Shown: positions 33,001 to 45,450, numbered from the stretch's first letter. The stretch: DNA of 64,000 nt from Perilla frutescens (GCA_026008535.1 BRKX01000006.1:518501-582500), one strand, 5' to 3'. The notes: generated by a model from the letters alone, not told the origin. Made by a program: numbers and translations.

Positions 33001-34940
33001 GGTAAGTTTACTTGTTAAAGAGTTAGAAATCGACATGTTTTGTGCATTTATCTTCTTTTCATGTTCCATTTTTTTATATTAATTTATAATGCTTCATATC
33101 ATCAGGGCAAAAACTTTCTTTCACGTATGATAAAGTGTTTATGCCTGATACGTCTCAAGAAAAAGTTTTTGTGGAGATATCTCAACTTGTACAGAGCGCT
33201 CTCGATGGTTATAAGGTGATAAACTTACAATAAATTATCTGCAGATCTCAATTGCTTATATAGAGAGAGATTTTTTTAAATTAATTAATTGTAAATTTTG
33301 GAATACCTCAAAGAAATACATGCATCTTTTATCTTTTTTCTTTGAGATTAATGAATAGTAAGGTTATAGTTTTTGTTAGTGGATAATATCTCAATTTGTT
33401 GCTAAACATGAGCACATGTTCAGCACACCAATTATGTTTCAAGAGAATTCTTTTATACATCAGTAACACTTTGTTTCTTCTTATTACGAACGGTTGGTTC
33501 AAAAAAGAATGAGCAAACAAATTATATTTTTTTTGCGCTTAAAATTGGTTTAATCGATAGTGTAATGTCTTATTGACAAATTATATCGATTAACTGCTTT
33601 GTTTATGTTAGGTTTGTATCTTTGCTTATGGACAAACTGGTTCCGGTAAGACATATACTATGATGGGAAAGCCAGAATTACCTGATCAAAGAGGTTTGAT
33701 TCCAAGAACATTAGAGCAGGTATTTGAGACTAGACAAATTCTCCAAGCCCAAGGATGGAAGTACGAAATGCAGGTGACTGTTGCATTATTTCTTCTTTAC
33801 TTTAAACATTAATTTTCTTGGCTTTTTTATTTATTTACTATTATTATCAACTTTTCAGGTTTCAATGCTTGAAATATATAATGAAGCAATTCGTGATTTG
33901 TTAGTGCCTAACAAATCAGGCTTTGATGCATCTCGACCAGAATGTGGGAAGCAGTACAATATTAAACATGACACAAATGGCAACACTTACGTTTCTGATC
34001 TTACAATTGTGGATGTTCGTAGTAGCAATGAGGTTTCGTACCTCTTAGATCGGGCAGCACAGAGTAGGTAATAAACATGCACTATTTTCGATCATTTTCA
34101 TTAGTCAATAAATGCAAATTTTAGCTTGCTTTATCCACTAAATATTTGCCTAACCTACCTATTTATTAAACAATGATTTTAGGTCTGTAGGAAAGACTCA
34201 AATGAATGAACAATCTTCAAGAAGTCATTTTGTCTTTACATTGCGAATTATGGGTTTTAATGAGGTAGCTCTTTAACTTGCACAATGATTCCAAAATTTT
34301 CAATTTTTACAACTTAATGCCAATAATAATATTTTTTTTACTTTGATTATGTTGCTAGAGTACCGATCAACATGTACAAGGCGTTCTTAACCTAATTGAC
34401 CTTGCTGGTAGTGAGCGATTATCTAAGAGTGGGTGTACCGGAGATCGGTTGAAAGAAACCCAGGTACCAAAATGATAATCATTGTTATTTTTCTTGAAAA
34501 ATATCTACCATTTCTTGACTTGTTAATAATTTGTTCAGGCCATCAATAAGAGTTTATCGGCGTTAAGTGATGTTATATTTGCCTTGGCCAAGAAGGAGGA
34601 GCATGTCCCTTATCGGAACTCCAAATTAACCTATCTTCTTCAGGTGATTGTTCAACCAAACACGGCTTGCAAATGTTTTTTTATTTGTGATTTGCATTTA
34701 TTTGCTCTGCTTCATTAAATGAAACCTCTTTTGTTTTTTTTTTTTTTTTTTCAGCCTTGCTTAGGTGGAGATTCAAAGACATTGATGTTTGTCAACGTGT
34801 CTCCAGACCCTTCGTCAGTAGGTGAATCACTTTGCTCACTACGGTTTGCAGCGAGGGTGAATGCTTGTGAAATTGGGGTACCAAGGCGCCAAACAAGCCT
34901 CAAATCTTCTTCTTTAGATTCTCGTCTGAGCATGGGCTAA
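30068..34940 (+). CDS. kinesin-14 motor protein (KATB/KATC, ATK1-like clade)
   Basis: Seventeen exons: 30068-30112, 30384-30638, 30781-30925, 31045-31154, 31246-31365, 31457-31660, 32087-32296, 32382-32456, 32596-32742, 32863-33001, 33106-33215, 33612-33773, 33859-34067, 34183-34264, 34359-34463, 34539-34643, 34755-34940; 802 aa. A basic tail (VDKRRRIG) is followed by FTKEDVEALL and a long coiled coil (about 100-430). The neck ELKGNIRVFCRVRP starts at 438, placing the motor at the C-terminus. The motor has GQTGSGKT (527-534), NEQSSRSH and DLAGSE. C-terminal kinesin-14 motors move toward microtubule minus ends and focus spindle poles. The stalk is nearer to Arabidopsis KATB/KATC (KIN14M/N) than to ATK1, while the N-terminus resembles both. 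Confidence 0.97.
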
Positions 34941-35225
34941 TGTTCAGCTGGAATATATTTAGAAAGTTTTTTTTTTCTTTTTTTGTTTTCTGTATCTCAT
35001 AGAAATTTATTTAGAACTTACATTAAAACATCACAATGTACTTCTAACCTAAAATCTTGTAATTTGAATATTGGAAATTTATTTGTATCACAGGGTTGGT
35101 TTGATTTGGCTGCACTGATGATATATATCAAAATCACTACAAATTCGAGTCTCTCTTAACATGATTTGTTCAATTGCTGAGTACAGATGAAGATCTGTAA
35201 GACATTTGGAAACACATTTCTTCGT

Positions 35226-36095
35226 CTACGCCATCCGTCTCATGACCTCTTCCAGAACTGCTGTGCTTGCTTGATAACATGACTCTATCTGAGGAACATT
35301 CTGTTTTCTGACTGCACCTTCAAGCTGTCAGATCAAGAACATCATCAGTCCTTTTTTCCTTTTCATCACAAAGATTTAGATTTATAAACTGAATTAGTAT
35401 TACCTTCTCAAAGGTGTCAAACAATCGATTGGCAAGGTCTGTGAGTGGCTGCTTCTCATCTACTGGCGCTGCTGTGATGACTTCATCAAAATCGAAGTAC
35501 ATGAATGTCGACTTGAGGCGTAGATACCTCCTAACGTAGTTCCACGCGTCTTGCTGCGCTATCAAATCCGCCATTGCTATCAGATCGAATGCATATCTTC
35601 TCAACCTCTGCATCCTCCCTTTAGTCCCTATGTTGGCAATGTAGATCCCCTTCTTAAGGAAAGATCGAGTCCCCGTCTCTTCATTGTTGATATCTTCACA
35701 GAAATGCACACACAACTTATAATCAGCAGAAATGAAAACTACAAACACAAGCCAAACTTCCACATTTGATCATATATGTGTATATAATCATATGTTTACT
35801 TACTGTTGTTGGCATGCGGCACGGGTAGAGGCCCTGTGATCCAGAATCCGTTGTCTTCTGCGACTGAGTTCCCAGTCGCGGAATTTGCAAAGAGTGCAAC
35901 CGAGGTGAGTCCTATAACGACTCTCCTGGTTGCATGGCCTTGATGAACTTGTTCATCGTTCTTGTGAATTAAGCATGTGATTCTACCACTACTACTACTA
36001 ACTCTTCTCCGATGCTTCTCGACGCGGCCGTGGAGCTTGTTCACGGCGGGCAGAGCTTCAAATATGGTGTTTAGATTGGGTGTAGTAGTTGCCAT
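35226..36095 (-). CDS. PNSL3: PsbQ-like protein, photosynthetic NDH subunit of lumenal location 3
   Basis: Three exons, 36095-35804, 35693-35404 and 35324-35226, encode 226 aa. Residues 1-55 look like a stromal transit peptide. A twin-arginine motif (RR57-58) and a short hydrophobic stretch IGLTSVALFANSATG form a Tat-type lumen signal. The mature part has GFWITGPLPVP, NEETGTRSFLKKGIYIANIGTKGRM, YLRLKSTFMYFDFD and PLTDLANRLFDTFEKLEGA, the PsbQ-like helical-bundle pattern of PNSL3 (At3g01440) and not of PNSL2. In Arabidopsis PNSL3 belongs to subcomplex L of the chloroplast NDH complex, which carries cyclic electron flow around photosystem I. The gene converges on the kinesin gene, with about 285 bp between the stop codons. 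Confidence 0.93.
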
Positions 36096-37186
36096 GAGTG
36101 TGTTTCAAGTGAATGAAGTGTTGAGTGATTTGTAAGAGTTTTAAGCCATATCCGTTGCAGGAGTGCTGGGCAACGACTGTCCACCAAAGCTATATCCTTA
36201 CGTAGGGGTAAATATGGCATTTCCTTACTGCCACAGTTTAGTTCACTAATGCTAGTAATAAATAATAAAAGTAATCAAGAATAATTCCAAATTCTGTTGC
36301 GAGTAAAAAGACCAAAAAAAAATGTTGTATATTCAAAAACAAATCCATAATCTTGTGCGGATTATTATTTTAGCTAGTTCTTGACATAAGTGTTGATTTA
36401 ATCACAATTCTAGCACTTAAATGCAATATTTGATCAATATGTGAATTTGGTTAAAAATAAATGACTTGATCAAATAAGGATTAAATATTTAAATGTAATA
36501 TATGAAGAGTGTAACAATTTTTGCCCTTACCGCGGGGTTTTTTGTTGGAATTTGGAAAACTTAACACAATATAAAATTTTCTTAAAAAAAATCGCAATTG
36601 TAGCAAAAGTTGAATTGAAACTGTTACATTTTGAAAGTTATTAGACCAAAATGATCACACTAATGTAATAATATGGAACTAAAATTACAATTGATCCCTT
36701 AAATGAGTACTTAATAATTTATCAATGTTATTTTTTTACTTCATGTGGCGCGCAACACAACTCAATTTGACTAGATGAGTGAATAATAGACCCAAACTAC
36801 TAAAATTATGGCTAAATTGATAATTATTAGAAAATAATCTAAAACAACAAATCTGCACAAATATTTGAAAGTTTTTGGCTATCGAACCTTGAAATATAAT
36901 CTTTTTAGGACCTACCGAAATCAGATTATATTGCAGATTACATATGTTGTATTTTTTGAGGGATCAAGAGACAGGTCCACAAAACCCAAAAATTAGGAAA
37001 CAAAAACACCACAACATAATAATTTGATGCAAAGCAGTACTTATATAAGGGAAAACGCTAAACAATATTGTTTCAGAAACAGAAACCAAACCACCAAAGT
37101 AAAACATTCAACAAAAGCCAATATTAACAATAAAAGCAGAGAAAACCTCATAGCTGAGGAGGCAATAAACAAGGCTAGAAGATGAT
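36096..37186. other. intergenic region, PNSL3 promoter to polyubiquitin 3' end
   Basis: The first 150 bp should hold the PNSL3 promoter; no sharp TATA box is seen. The middle is AT-rich and without recognisable content. The polyubiquitin 3' UTR lies at about 36950-37186. Confidence 0.5.
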
Positions 37187-38788
37187 CTAGCAACCACCAC
37201 GAAGGCGGAGGACGAGGTGCAGAGTGGACTCCTTCTGAATGTTGTAGTCGGCAAGAGTCCTTCCATCCTCCAACTGTTTCCCCGCAAATATCAACCTCTG
37301 CTGGTCCGGTGGGATCCCCTCCTTGTCTTGAATCTTTGCCTTCACGTTGTCGATGGTGTCCGAGCTTTCAACCTCCAAGGTGATGGTTTTTCCGGTAAGG
37401 GTCTTGACGAAGATTTGCATTCCACCCCTCAGCCTCAGCACCAAGTGAAGAGTGCTCTCCTTTTGGATGTTGTAGTCAGCTAGTGTTCGTCCATCCTCGA
37501 GCTGCTTGCCAGCAAAAATCAACCTCTGCTGGTCTGGGGGGATGCCCTCCTTGTCCTGGATCTTGGCTTTCACATTGTCTATGGTGTCCGAGCTCTCGAC
37601 TTCAAGGGTGATTGTCTTTCCAGTCAAGGTCTTGACAAAGATTTGCATCCCACCACGGAGGCGGAGGACCAAGTGGAGGGTAGACTCCTTCTGGATGTTG
37701 TAATCAGCAAGAGTGCGCCCATCTTCAAGTTGCTTTCCAGCAAAGATCAATCTTTGCTGATCCGGGGGAATCCCTTCCTTGTCCTGGATCTTCGCCTTAA
37801 CATTATCAATTGTGTCAGAGCTCTCGACTTCAAGGGTGATAGTCTTGCCCGTAAGGGTCTTAACAAAGATCTGCATACCACCACGGAGGCGCAGGACCAA
37901 GTGAAGCGTAGACTCCTTCTGGATGTTGTAATCAGCAAGAGTGCGCCCATCTTCAAGTTGCTTCCCTGCAAAGATCAATCTTTGCTGGTCTGGGGGAATC
38001 CCTTCCTTGTCCTGGATCTTCGCCTTGACATTATCGATGGTGTCTGAGCTCTCGACTTCAAGGGTGATGGTCTTGCCCGTAAGGGTCTTGACAAAGATCT
38101 GCATACCACCACGGAGGCGGAGGACCAGATGGAGGGTAGACTCCTTCTGAATGTTGTAATCAGCGAGGGTGCGTCCATCTTCAAGTTGCTTGCCTGCAAA
38201 GATCAATCTTTGCTGGTCTGGGGGAATCCCTTCCTTGTCCTGAATCTTCGCCTTGACATTATCGATGGTGTCTGAGCTCTCGACTTCAAGGGTGATGGTC
38301 TTGCCCGTGAGGGTCTTAACAAAGATCTGCATGCCACCACGGAGGCGGAGGACCAAGTGGAGGGTAGACTCCTTCTGAATGTTGTAATCAGCAAGAGTGC
38401 GGCCATCCTCGAGCTGTTTGCCCGCAAAGATCAATCTTTGCTGATCCGGGGGAATTCCCTCCTTGTCTTGGATCTTGGCCTTGACATTGTCGATGGTGTC
38501 GGAACTCTCCACTTCCAGGGTGATGGTCTTCCCTGTTAGGGTCTTAACAAAGATCTGCATACCACCTCTCAGACGAAGAACCAAATGGAGAGTAGACTCC
38601 TTCTGAATGTTGTAGTCGGCAAGAGTCCGGCCGTCTTCGAGCTGCTTGCCGGCAAAGATCAGCCTTTGCTGGTCCGGAGGGATGCCTTCCTTGTCCTGGA
38701 TTTTAGCCTTGACGTTGTCGATGGTGTCGGAGCTTTCAACCTCGAGGGTGATGGTCTTGCCAGTCAAAGTTTTCACAAAGATCTGCAT
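37187..38788 (-). CDS. UBQ: polyubiquitin, seven head-to-tail units
   Basis: The uninterrupted frame encodes seven identical 76-residue ubiquitin units (each MQIFVKTLTG...LRLRGG) plus one extra C-terminal cysteine that blocks the last glycine until processing; 533 aa. Deubiquitinases cut the precursor into free ubiquitin for protein tagging. The ATG lies directly after an AG splice acceptor (TTATACAG), as in the Arabidopsis UBQ10-type genes, so the four in-frame codons before it are intron. Nucleotide differences between units are silent; the middle units (about 37630-38350) look more alike than the outer ones. Confidence 0.98.
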   Translation of the reverse strand: MQIFVKTLTGKTITLEVESSDTIDNVKAKIQDKEGIPPDQQRLIFAGKQLEDGRTLADYNIQKESTLHLVLRLRGGMQIFVKTLTGKTITLEVESSDTIDNVKAKIQDKEGIPPDQQRLIFAGKQLEDGRTLADYNIQKESTLHLVLRLRGGMQIFVKTLTGKTITLEVESSDTIDNVKAKIQDKEGIPPDQQRLIFAGKQLEDGRTLADYNIQKESTLHLVLRLRGGMQIFVKTLTGKTITLEVESSDTIDNVKAKIQDKEGIPPDQQRLIFAGKQLEDGRTLADYNIQKESTLHLVLRLRGGMQIFVKTLTGKTITLEVESSDTIDNVKAKIQDKEGIPPDQQRLIFAGKQLEDGRTLADYNIQKESTLHLVLRLRGGMQIFVKTLTGKTITLEVESSDTIDNVKAKIQDKEGIPPDQQRLIFAGKQLEDGRTLADYNIQKESTLHLVLRLRGGMQIFVKTLTGKTITLEVESSDTIDNVKAKIQDKEGIPPDQQRLIFAGKQLEDGRTLADYNIQKESTLHLVLRLRGGC

Positions 38789-39303
38789 CTGTATAATCAA
38801 ACAACTCTATATCAGATAACAAACTCAATCCACGTTAGGATGTCAAGATTGCAGCAGGAATTTCTAAACTAAATAAAAATATACAGCCCCACGGTCTCAG
38901 AGAATACATCCAATCCACGATCAAATCAACAGTAAGCAAAAAATAAAAATAAAAATAAAAATCAACATCCAACAAATTCAAATAGAAATTATAGCAATCA
39001 TCGAACAGCTCCTCCAAAATTATTTTTTCTAAACAAATTAATCAACGGTCCTTAAAATTGCAACAAGAATTTCTCAGGGTATATCCGATCAACGATCAAA
39101 TCACAAAAACACCAAACAATCGGCAATAATAATTAAAAAAAAAACTATCCATGATTGCAGATCAAACGCTACCTTTCCTCCAAAATTATTTTTCTAACAA
39201 ACAAATGAACCCTAAGAGATGGTTGTAAAATCAATCTGAAAAATTAATCGGTTCTTCCAAAATTAGAAACAACGAAAACAAAGAAAAAGGACATTGAATT
39301 TAC
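38789..39303 (-). promoter_or_regulatory. polyubiquitin 5' UTR intron
   Basis: On the minus strand the donor CAAG|GTAAATT is at 39303 and the acceptor TATACAG|ATG at 38789, a 515-bp intron rich in T. Leader introns at exactly this place are a hallmark of plant polyubiquitin genes and enhance their expression. Confidence 0.85.
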
Positions 39304-39389
39304 CTTGAAAGTAGAATTGAAGAGCTAACAGGTATGAATAAGGGAGAAGATGAGAGTTTTGAATGCGATTTGGGAGAAGACGTAGCCTG

Positions 39390-39399
39390 TTTATATAGC
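39390..39399 (-). promoter_or_regulatory. polyubiquitin TATA box
   Basis: The minus strand reads GCTATATAAA, about 85 bp upstream of the leader-intron donor. Immediately upstream at 39439-39462 lies a 24-A run. Confidence 0.75.
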
Positions 39400-39597
39400 A
39401 GTAGGGTTAGGATTAAAGATTAGGTTTGTGGTCAGCTCAAAAAAAAAAAAAAAAAAAAAAAAGTATTTGGTTTGAGGTTAGGTTTTTTCCTAACAAACTT
39501 GTGGCGGTAAATTAGAACCATTTTACTAATAATCCCAACATGCTTTCTTTATTGGCGGCCGAACATTGTTTTGTTTTTTTTTTCTTTCTCACTGATG

Positions 39598-39998
39598 GTG
39601 AGGGGAAATTATAATTTAATTACTAAAAATATTTTAATTATTATTATTTAATTTTTAATGTTTAAATATTTTAATAAAAATAACACAACATTTGATAATT
39701 ACAATTTAAATCTAAACATCTCAACAATTTAACATAAACGACCCAATATTTTCGGAGAAAAAATTATTTTGATTATTTTTTGACAAAAATATGAGTCTGT
39801 TATATAGGTTATGTAGCTCACTTGAGAATAAATATGGCCGAAATTGACTAAAATAGTATGTTTATCGAAAATGTTGGGTCATTTATATTAAAATGCCTAA
39901 ACATTAAGAATTAAATTGTAATGATTAAACGTTGGATTAAAATGTTGGGGTTACTTTTGTTAAACCCTTCGAATATTGAAAATTAAATTGTAATTAGC
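39598..39998. mobile_element. inverted-repeat element upstream of polyubiquitin
   Basis: Left arm (about 39600-39760) and right arm (about 39845-39995) are diverged inverted copies. Both contain a TACAATTTAA-type stretch, a TTAATGTTTA stretch and ACCCAAxATTTTCG. The flanks TGATGGTGA and TGATGATAA match at 7 of 9 positions, which would suit a Mutator-like element. It is old and non-coding. Confidence 0.5.
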
Positions 39999-40633
39999 CA
40001 TTGATGATAACGATGATTACTTTTTTTAGTTTACTATATAATAATGATAATTACCTTTTGAGTTTATTATGCTACTAATTATTCTAGCCTTTCAAATAAT
40101 CAATTGATAAAAATATATATCCAGTGGCAACTGTGTCAAAGTTGATGAAATATTTCACAAAATTGAAATCTTTCTAGATTAGTTATATATATAAAAAAGA
40201 GGTGAATCACCTTAAGTAAAGGTGGAAAATAATGATGTGAAAGATAAGCCAAAGGATCATTCAATGGCTATATTTTCTAAATTTTCATAACATTTTCAGG
40301 TTAACAAAAACAAATGAAAGGTCTCTCATACCTACTACCTGGAACAAAAAAAACTTAAATATTTTCTACAGATAATACTTGAAAAAAGGATTAGAAATAG
40401 GTCATTACATCAAACACCATTTCGCATTCATCATGTTAGCTTACATAGAAATTTTCTGGTGACATAAACTAAAGATTATCAGTGTTTTCCATTGCAGCTT
40501 GTATGGGCTCAAATATCATCTACTTGACTATCATCTCCGCAAAAGACTGTCTTCGTTTCACAGCTTAACAGTCGACCAGAAGAAGTTATCCCGATTGTTC
40601 CATAGATCATTACATCAATACCATTTCGGAATC

Positions 40634-43600
40634 TCAGGAGCTCGCTACCACATCCCATCTCCATATTGTTCCATCTTCACAGCAGCAGAGAATGGTGCTG
40701 CGGCCACATGGATACAAATGGTAACTTGCTCCAAAGTAGTATGATTTAGAGAGTAAAAAAACTGGATCGGGAGTTCTTACCTTCCATCATAAGACATGGC
40801 TGTTAATCTAATTGGAGATTTTGACTGGACATGAGATAATCTGAGAATGCAATAAAAAGAGTAAGAAGCTAGAGGAAAAAGTGAGGGGGGCAAAGCTAAG
40901 GAAAGAGACAGACCTTGCAATGAGAGCCGGAGGGTTGGATTGAACTTCCCACACATATATCTTCCCTTCCCTATTTCCTAGAAAACAGTAAATAAAGAAC
41001 ATGACTACATGAGGCTTAGGGAGCAACTGTAGCTTGGCCTTTTTGAGGTGGCTCATTCTATGTACATGATTTGTACTCGAAAAATCAATAAAATAATTCA
41101 ATTTCAAGAATCCAGGCAGGAGACTTTCCTACAAGATACATTCTAGAGTATATACTGCAATAATGACACAAATAAGAATACCACTATGCATAAATGGTGT
41201 TTGTAGAACGACGGGGATTACCTACTGCTGCTGCCTTGTAATGGAAATCACAGGAAAACTTGATGAACCAAATATCACATTCTGGAACAGGGTACTTTTG
41301 GAGGATGTCAACTGTTCCCTGAACAAAAATCACTATGCTCTATGTAAGAAATTATGTCATCTATGGTGGGAAGATGAGTCAATACCATATTTCAAAATCA
41401 TTGGTAAGCTTGAAAGTGTTCATTCTAACCTCTCCAGGAGATTGTTCTTTCATTTTTGGTTCCCATAATACAAGCTCATTATCAACACTCTGTAAACACA
41501 GAACACATTATCACCAATCAAGCATGAAAATCACTAACTCGTAAGAGAATGAAGAGCAAAGGAATCAGATAGAATGAAAGATCTTAAAAACTCCAGAGAC
41601 AAAAGTCCAGCCATAATCCTGTTTAAACCTCACAAAAACTCTGGTAGCGTAAATGCGTAATATTTCTTCTTGAGTATATTTCAGAGTAGCACTACAGTAG
41701 ATTTTCATAAGAACATTACATTTTTTTTTATTGAGTATAGGAAAAAAATTAAGTGCAATTGGAGAAGTGAACACAACTACCAGTTAGTAAATGAAGGGGA
41801 AATAAACAAAAAAGAAACTAGTCTTCCTTGCTTTTACCTTATTGAACAGATGAGTGAGTGGCAAAGTATCACTACTATGATGAGAAGTTAAACTCAAGCT
41901 AATTCTTTTGCAAAGGTGTTTGGATTATTACCTTAGAGAGCATAAAATCACCAATCCATCGGTTGCAGTCGACATAATTTGTATGTACTGATGCAATAAA
42001 GACCTGGAGAAACAAAAAAGAGCAGACAGGTAAAGCACAACAGATATATGCATTCAGCATGCTAGATCTCATGCATGGAGATAAAGGAGATAGTGAAAAG
42101 AAGCATAAACAATGACTAACTGGGAACTGCACGTATTTTGTTGGAAATTTGGAAGGTAGGTCTGTCCATGTAAATGATTTCTCTACGTATGTCCAAAATT
42201 CTGCAAAAAGTTCAATACATATCAAACCAAGCATCATTCCCGACAAAGAATAATCCAAATAGTAGCCTAAATATTACACTTTAAATTTTTCAATGACAAT
42301 GAGGCATTTGTTGATCTACAAGGGAAACACAAACTAGCTTATAGCTAAATAAAATAATGACCAGTATACAAAACAATGCAGATAATAATTTTGCCAGGAA
42401 AAGGAAATTATAAAACGAAACACAAACTAGCAGATTCAAGATGCAAATGGTGTAATAGAAGCAAACAAACAAAGGAATTCTGACAGCAGAAACCAATAGA
42501 TAAACAAAATATATGATAGTTCTAATTACAGGTACAAGCAAATTGTGTGACTGTGGAAATTGAGCAGATTGGATTGCTGATTAATTGTGAGCAAAATACA
42601 GTCTGATTTAGCAAAAAAAAAAAAAAACAAAAGCTAAAGCATCTAAGCTTGTAAAGGTAGTTAGATGATCTCAGAAGGTGCAATGATGCAGCTGAACATC
42701 ACAAAACAACCCTTCGGAAACACATTGCATTCATCATTTTATAAGTGAAATTTATCTATTAAACAGGTAAGATAAAAACATAGCACCCTCTCCTTACCTT
42801 TCATTGACCAGATCTTGACAGTATTATCCATTCCACAGCTTGCGATGCGGTATATATCAGAGGGGTGGAAGTCCTATGGTAGCCATTAACACATTAAAAA
42901 AGTAAGATGCTCAAATTGCACTTCACTGGATCCCATATTCCAAAAAATATGACCATCCACTACTTCCCAAAGAGAGAGAAATGAGAGAAATAAAATGAGA
43001 GAAGGTATGATGTTATAGCATACCACACTAAGAACTTCATTGCGATGCCCACCTGCACCCGCAAATATCAAAATGCATATCCCAGTATGGATATTCCACA
43101 GGCGTACAGATTCATCCTGATCCATTTTTTTTTTTGGTTAAATAAGTTCTATGTCAAATATTAACATAAGCCAGTGACAGCAGACCAAAAAGAAAAACTC
43201 TTACTTTGCTTGCAGACACAACAAGGGACGGTTTCAGTGGCTGAGTCCGAATTTCATTAATCGAATCCCCATGACCAACAAAACTCTGCAGACAATTGGT
43301 ATTAGTTGAATGCAAGATACTAAATATTTCAACAATGTTGGATTTGCTTCCTCAACAAAAAAAACTTCTTCCAAATTCATTAGTGCATGATCCCAAAAAG
43401 ATTAAAAGGAGATACCATCTATCTACATTTCATATAGACAATAACAAGCACATATCAATTTGAATAAAGCATTACATCAATATGTTTAAGCCCGTTTTCT
43501 TATCCCGCTGTCTACGAAAAAATTAGCTTTCAGGTAAAAATCTACCTTGTATATCTTCTCGCTGCCGGTATCGATGACACGAATGATTCCATTAAGTCCT

Positions 43601-44091
43601 CCAGCCACCAAAAATGGTGTTCCATCAATATTGCAAGCCCAACTGACTGTGTAAAATGATTCATCTTTCTGATCTACGTAGCAAATACAACAACGCATAC
43701 TGTCTGAGAAACATGAATCACAGTTAACAACTCCAAACCGAGCAAAGCAGAAGCTTAAATTTTCTTACATCTTCATCAATGTAGGATTGTAGCACAGCTA
43801 TAACACCACCCTCCAAACACTGGTACACAGTCACCTAAATACACATAACCAACAAAAAAATGTCACCAATTCTCGTCGGAGCCTGCGAGGAAGTAAGAGA
43901 GAGAGAGTATATACGCGATTTCCGCCGGCAGTGGCGAAGGCGTTGAAGTAGCGGGAATCGATGAAGTTGAAAACGACGGCGTAAATGGGGCGCTTGCCTT
44001 CCTGGAGTCTGTTGGTGACCCTATACTCCCGCTTCTTCGACGGCGTCAGCGATCCCACCACCGGCTCGCAACCCATCGGAATCCGAGCCAT
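40634..44091 (-). CDS. FIE: Polycomb group WD40 protein FIE (ESC homologue)
   Basis: Thirteen exons: 44091-43915, 43834-43769, 43668-43546, 43285-43205, 43116-43024, 42873-42798, 42200-42121, 42003-41932, 41489-41430, 41318-41222, 40977-40914, 40840-40781, 40697-40634; 1113 nt, 370 aa, the usual FIE length. The start is ATG at 44091 (MARIPMGCEPVVGSLTPSKK); the in-frame GTG upstream is not needed. The order of WD blocks matches FIE: SFYTVSWACNIDG, VVSASKDESVRLWNI, CILIFAGAGGHRNEVLSVDF, KEFWTYVEKSFTWTDLPSKF, ASVHTNYVDCNRWIGDFMLS and a final CEDGTIWRWDVV. FIE is the WD40 subunit of PRC2, which deposits H3K27me3 and represses endosperm and seed programmes before fertilisation. No frame break is seen. 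Confidence 0.97.
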
Positions 44092-44700
44092 CTCGCTCAC
44101 CCACTGAGTTCACTCACACCCAATTCCGAGTTCCGTTCGCGCAAGGGTTTTTATTTTGTGCCGCAACTGGAGTTCGATTTTTCAACCGAAATCGTGTTTT
44201 TTGAAACACGCCTTCCTTTTTTATGGCTTACGCGCTTCTCACTCGTATCACATTTTCGTATTACTACGTATCTCATATTTCACTATCATCAATACATGCA
44301 GGCTAATTTTCATATTCAACTATTTGCTAGGATCAACACCGGATATTAATTCAAAATTTACAAAATTGAATATTAAAAAACAACTAATAATACAAAAATT
44401 GATCTAAATCCCTAAGTTAGTCTTGATCAAAGACTATATAAATTGTTTTTTTTCGAGTTTATCATCTAACTTTAGCATTTAATACAAATAATTTACTTAT
44501 CTCTTCAACTGTCTACATTAATTTTAGATGTGAAATATGTGTTTCTAGAGTTATCAATTTTCAATTGTGCAACTTTCACGATCAAAATCATTTATTATTA
44601 TTATTTATTATATCTTAAGCATTTATTTTATTTTTAATTGGTCCGCACAAATCATCTCCATAAAAACCCACTAAATACTCTAATACTACGCAATAGCATG
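44092..44700. promoter_or_regulatory. FIE upstream region
   Basis: This is AT-rich DNA upstream of FIE. The leader-like sequence at 44720-45030 on the plus strand starts about 620 bp away, so the region may serve as a divergent promoter. I found no specific motif to support that. Confidence 0.4.
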
Positions 44701-44721
44701 ATGATTTTAGTGAGAGAGATG

Positions 44722-45035
44722 TTAGAGAGAGAGAGAGAGAGAAAGAGGAGAGAGAGAGAGAGGTGGAGATGTGGCACAGTGAAGAAGGAAGCTGGAAAAA
44801 TCTCCGCCGCCGGTTGTAGTGCATCTTCAAATTTGGCTGCAACTTTTCCTCTAAAATATCGATTCCTCCCTACAAATACGATACGATCCCTCTGAATCTG
44901 CAATGTTGAACCTCGCGATTTGCTCGAAATCCTGCCGTGATCGGTCTCCTGCCGCAATGGTCCTGCTGGCTCTTATTCGTGCCATGCAGTTGGAAGGGAT
45001 GGGATTAGTTTCTACCGGTTGTCTAATTTATGAAC
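44722..45035 (+). other. GA-rich, leader-like transcribed-looking segment
   Basis: A (GA)n tract (44722-44762) is followed by a GC-richer stretch ending TTATGAACAG|GTGATTTTC near 45038, which looks like an exon followed by a splice donor. Short in-frame peptides have no family resemblance. It could be a non-coding 5' exon of the F-box gene downstream or of a non-coding RNA. Only transcript data could tell. Confidence 0.3.
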
Positions 45036-45269
45036 AGGTGATTTTCACTTTCTTAACTTGCTTGGAACGATTATGCGATTTTGAGGGAAGATAAAATTTT
45101 AGTTTTCTTCTTTTCGTTTTACTATTCGATTATGTAATGTCTGTTATCTAAATATTGGAAAGAGAATCAAAATCTTTGGCAGAAAGGACCATTGTTTATT
45201 GCAACAGGATAGCAGGGTAGTTGTGCACAGATAATGGAGGTTGTTTAGTGGCTTGGTGAATGGTGATGA

Positions 45270-45450
45270 GGAAACGATTTATTGCAAATAGAGCAGTGTC
45301 CAGGTTTTAATGCTATTATGCATGTGTCGCTTGAGTGTACCCGAATCTGGAAAACCATAGAGTCACATACAATCTGGAGAAGTATACTGAATAGTTGTTG
45401 TCTTTTTGAGGGAGATTTAGTGGAATGTGGTAATGTTGGGGTTTTTATTT
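45270..45450 (+). pseudogene. possible LINE zf-RVT fragment
   Basis: One frame reads QCPGFNAIMHVSLECTRIW, which follows the C...HxxxEC...W pattern found after the reverse transcriptase of plant LINEs. The frame stops near 45450 and I found no reverse transcriptase nearby. The call rests on this short motif only. Confidence 0.3.

Noticed and set aside
37217..38872. Several plus-strand and shifted minus-strand frames across the polyubiquitin gene
   Set aside because: They recur with the 228-bp unit and are shadows of the ubiquitin frame.
40499..41544. Plus-strand frames over the FIE 3' exons
   Set aside because: They are antisense to exons that reconstruct a complete FIE protein.
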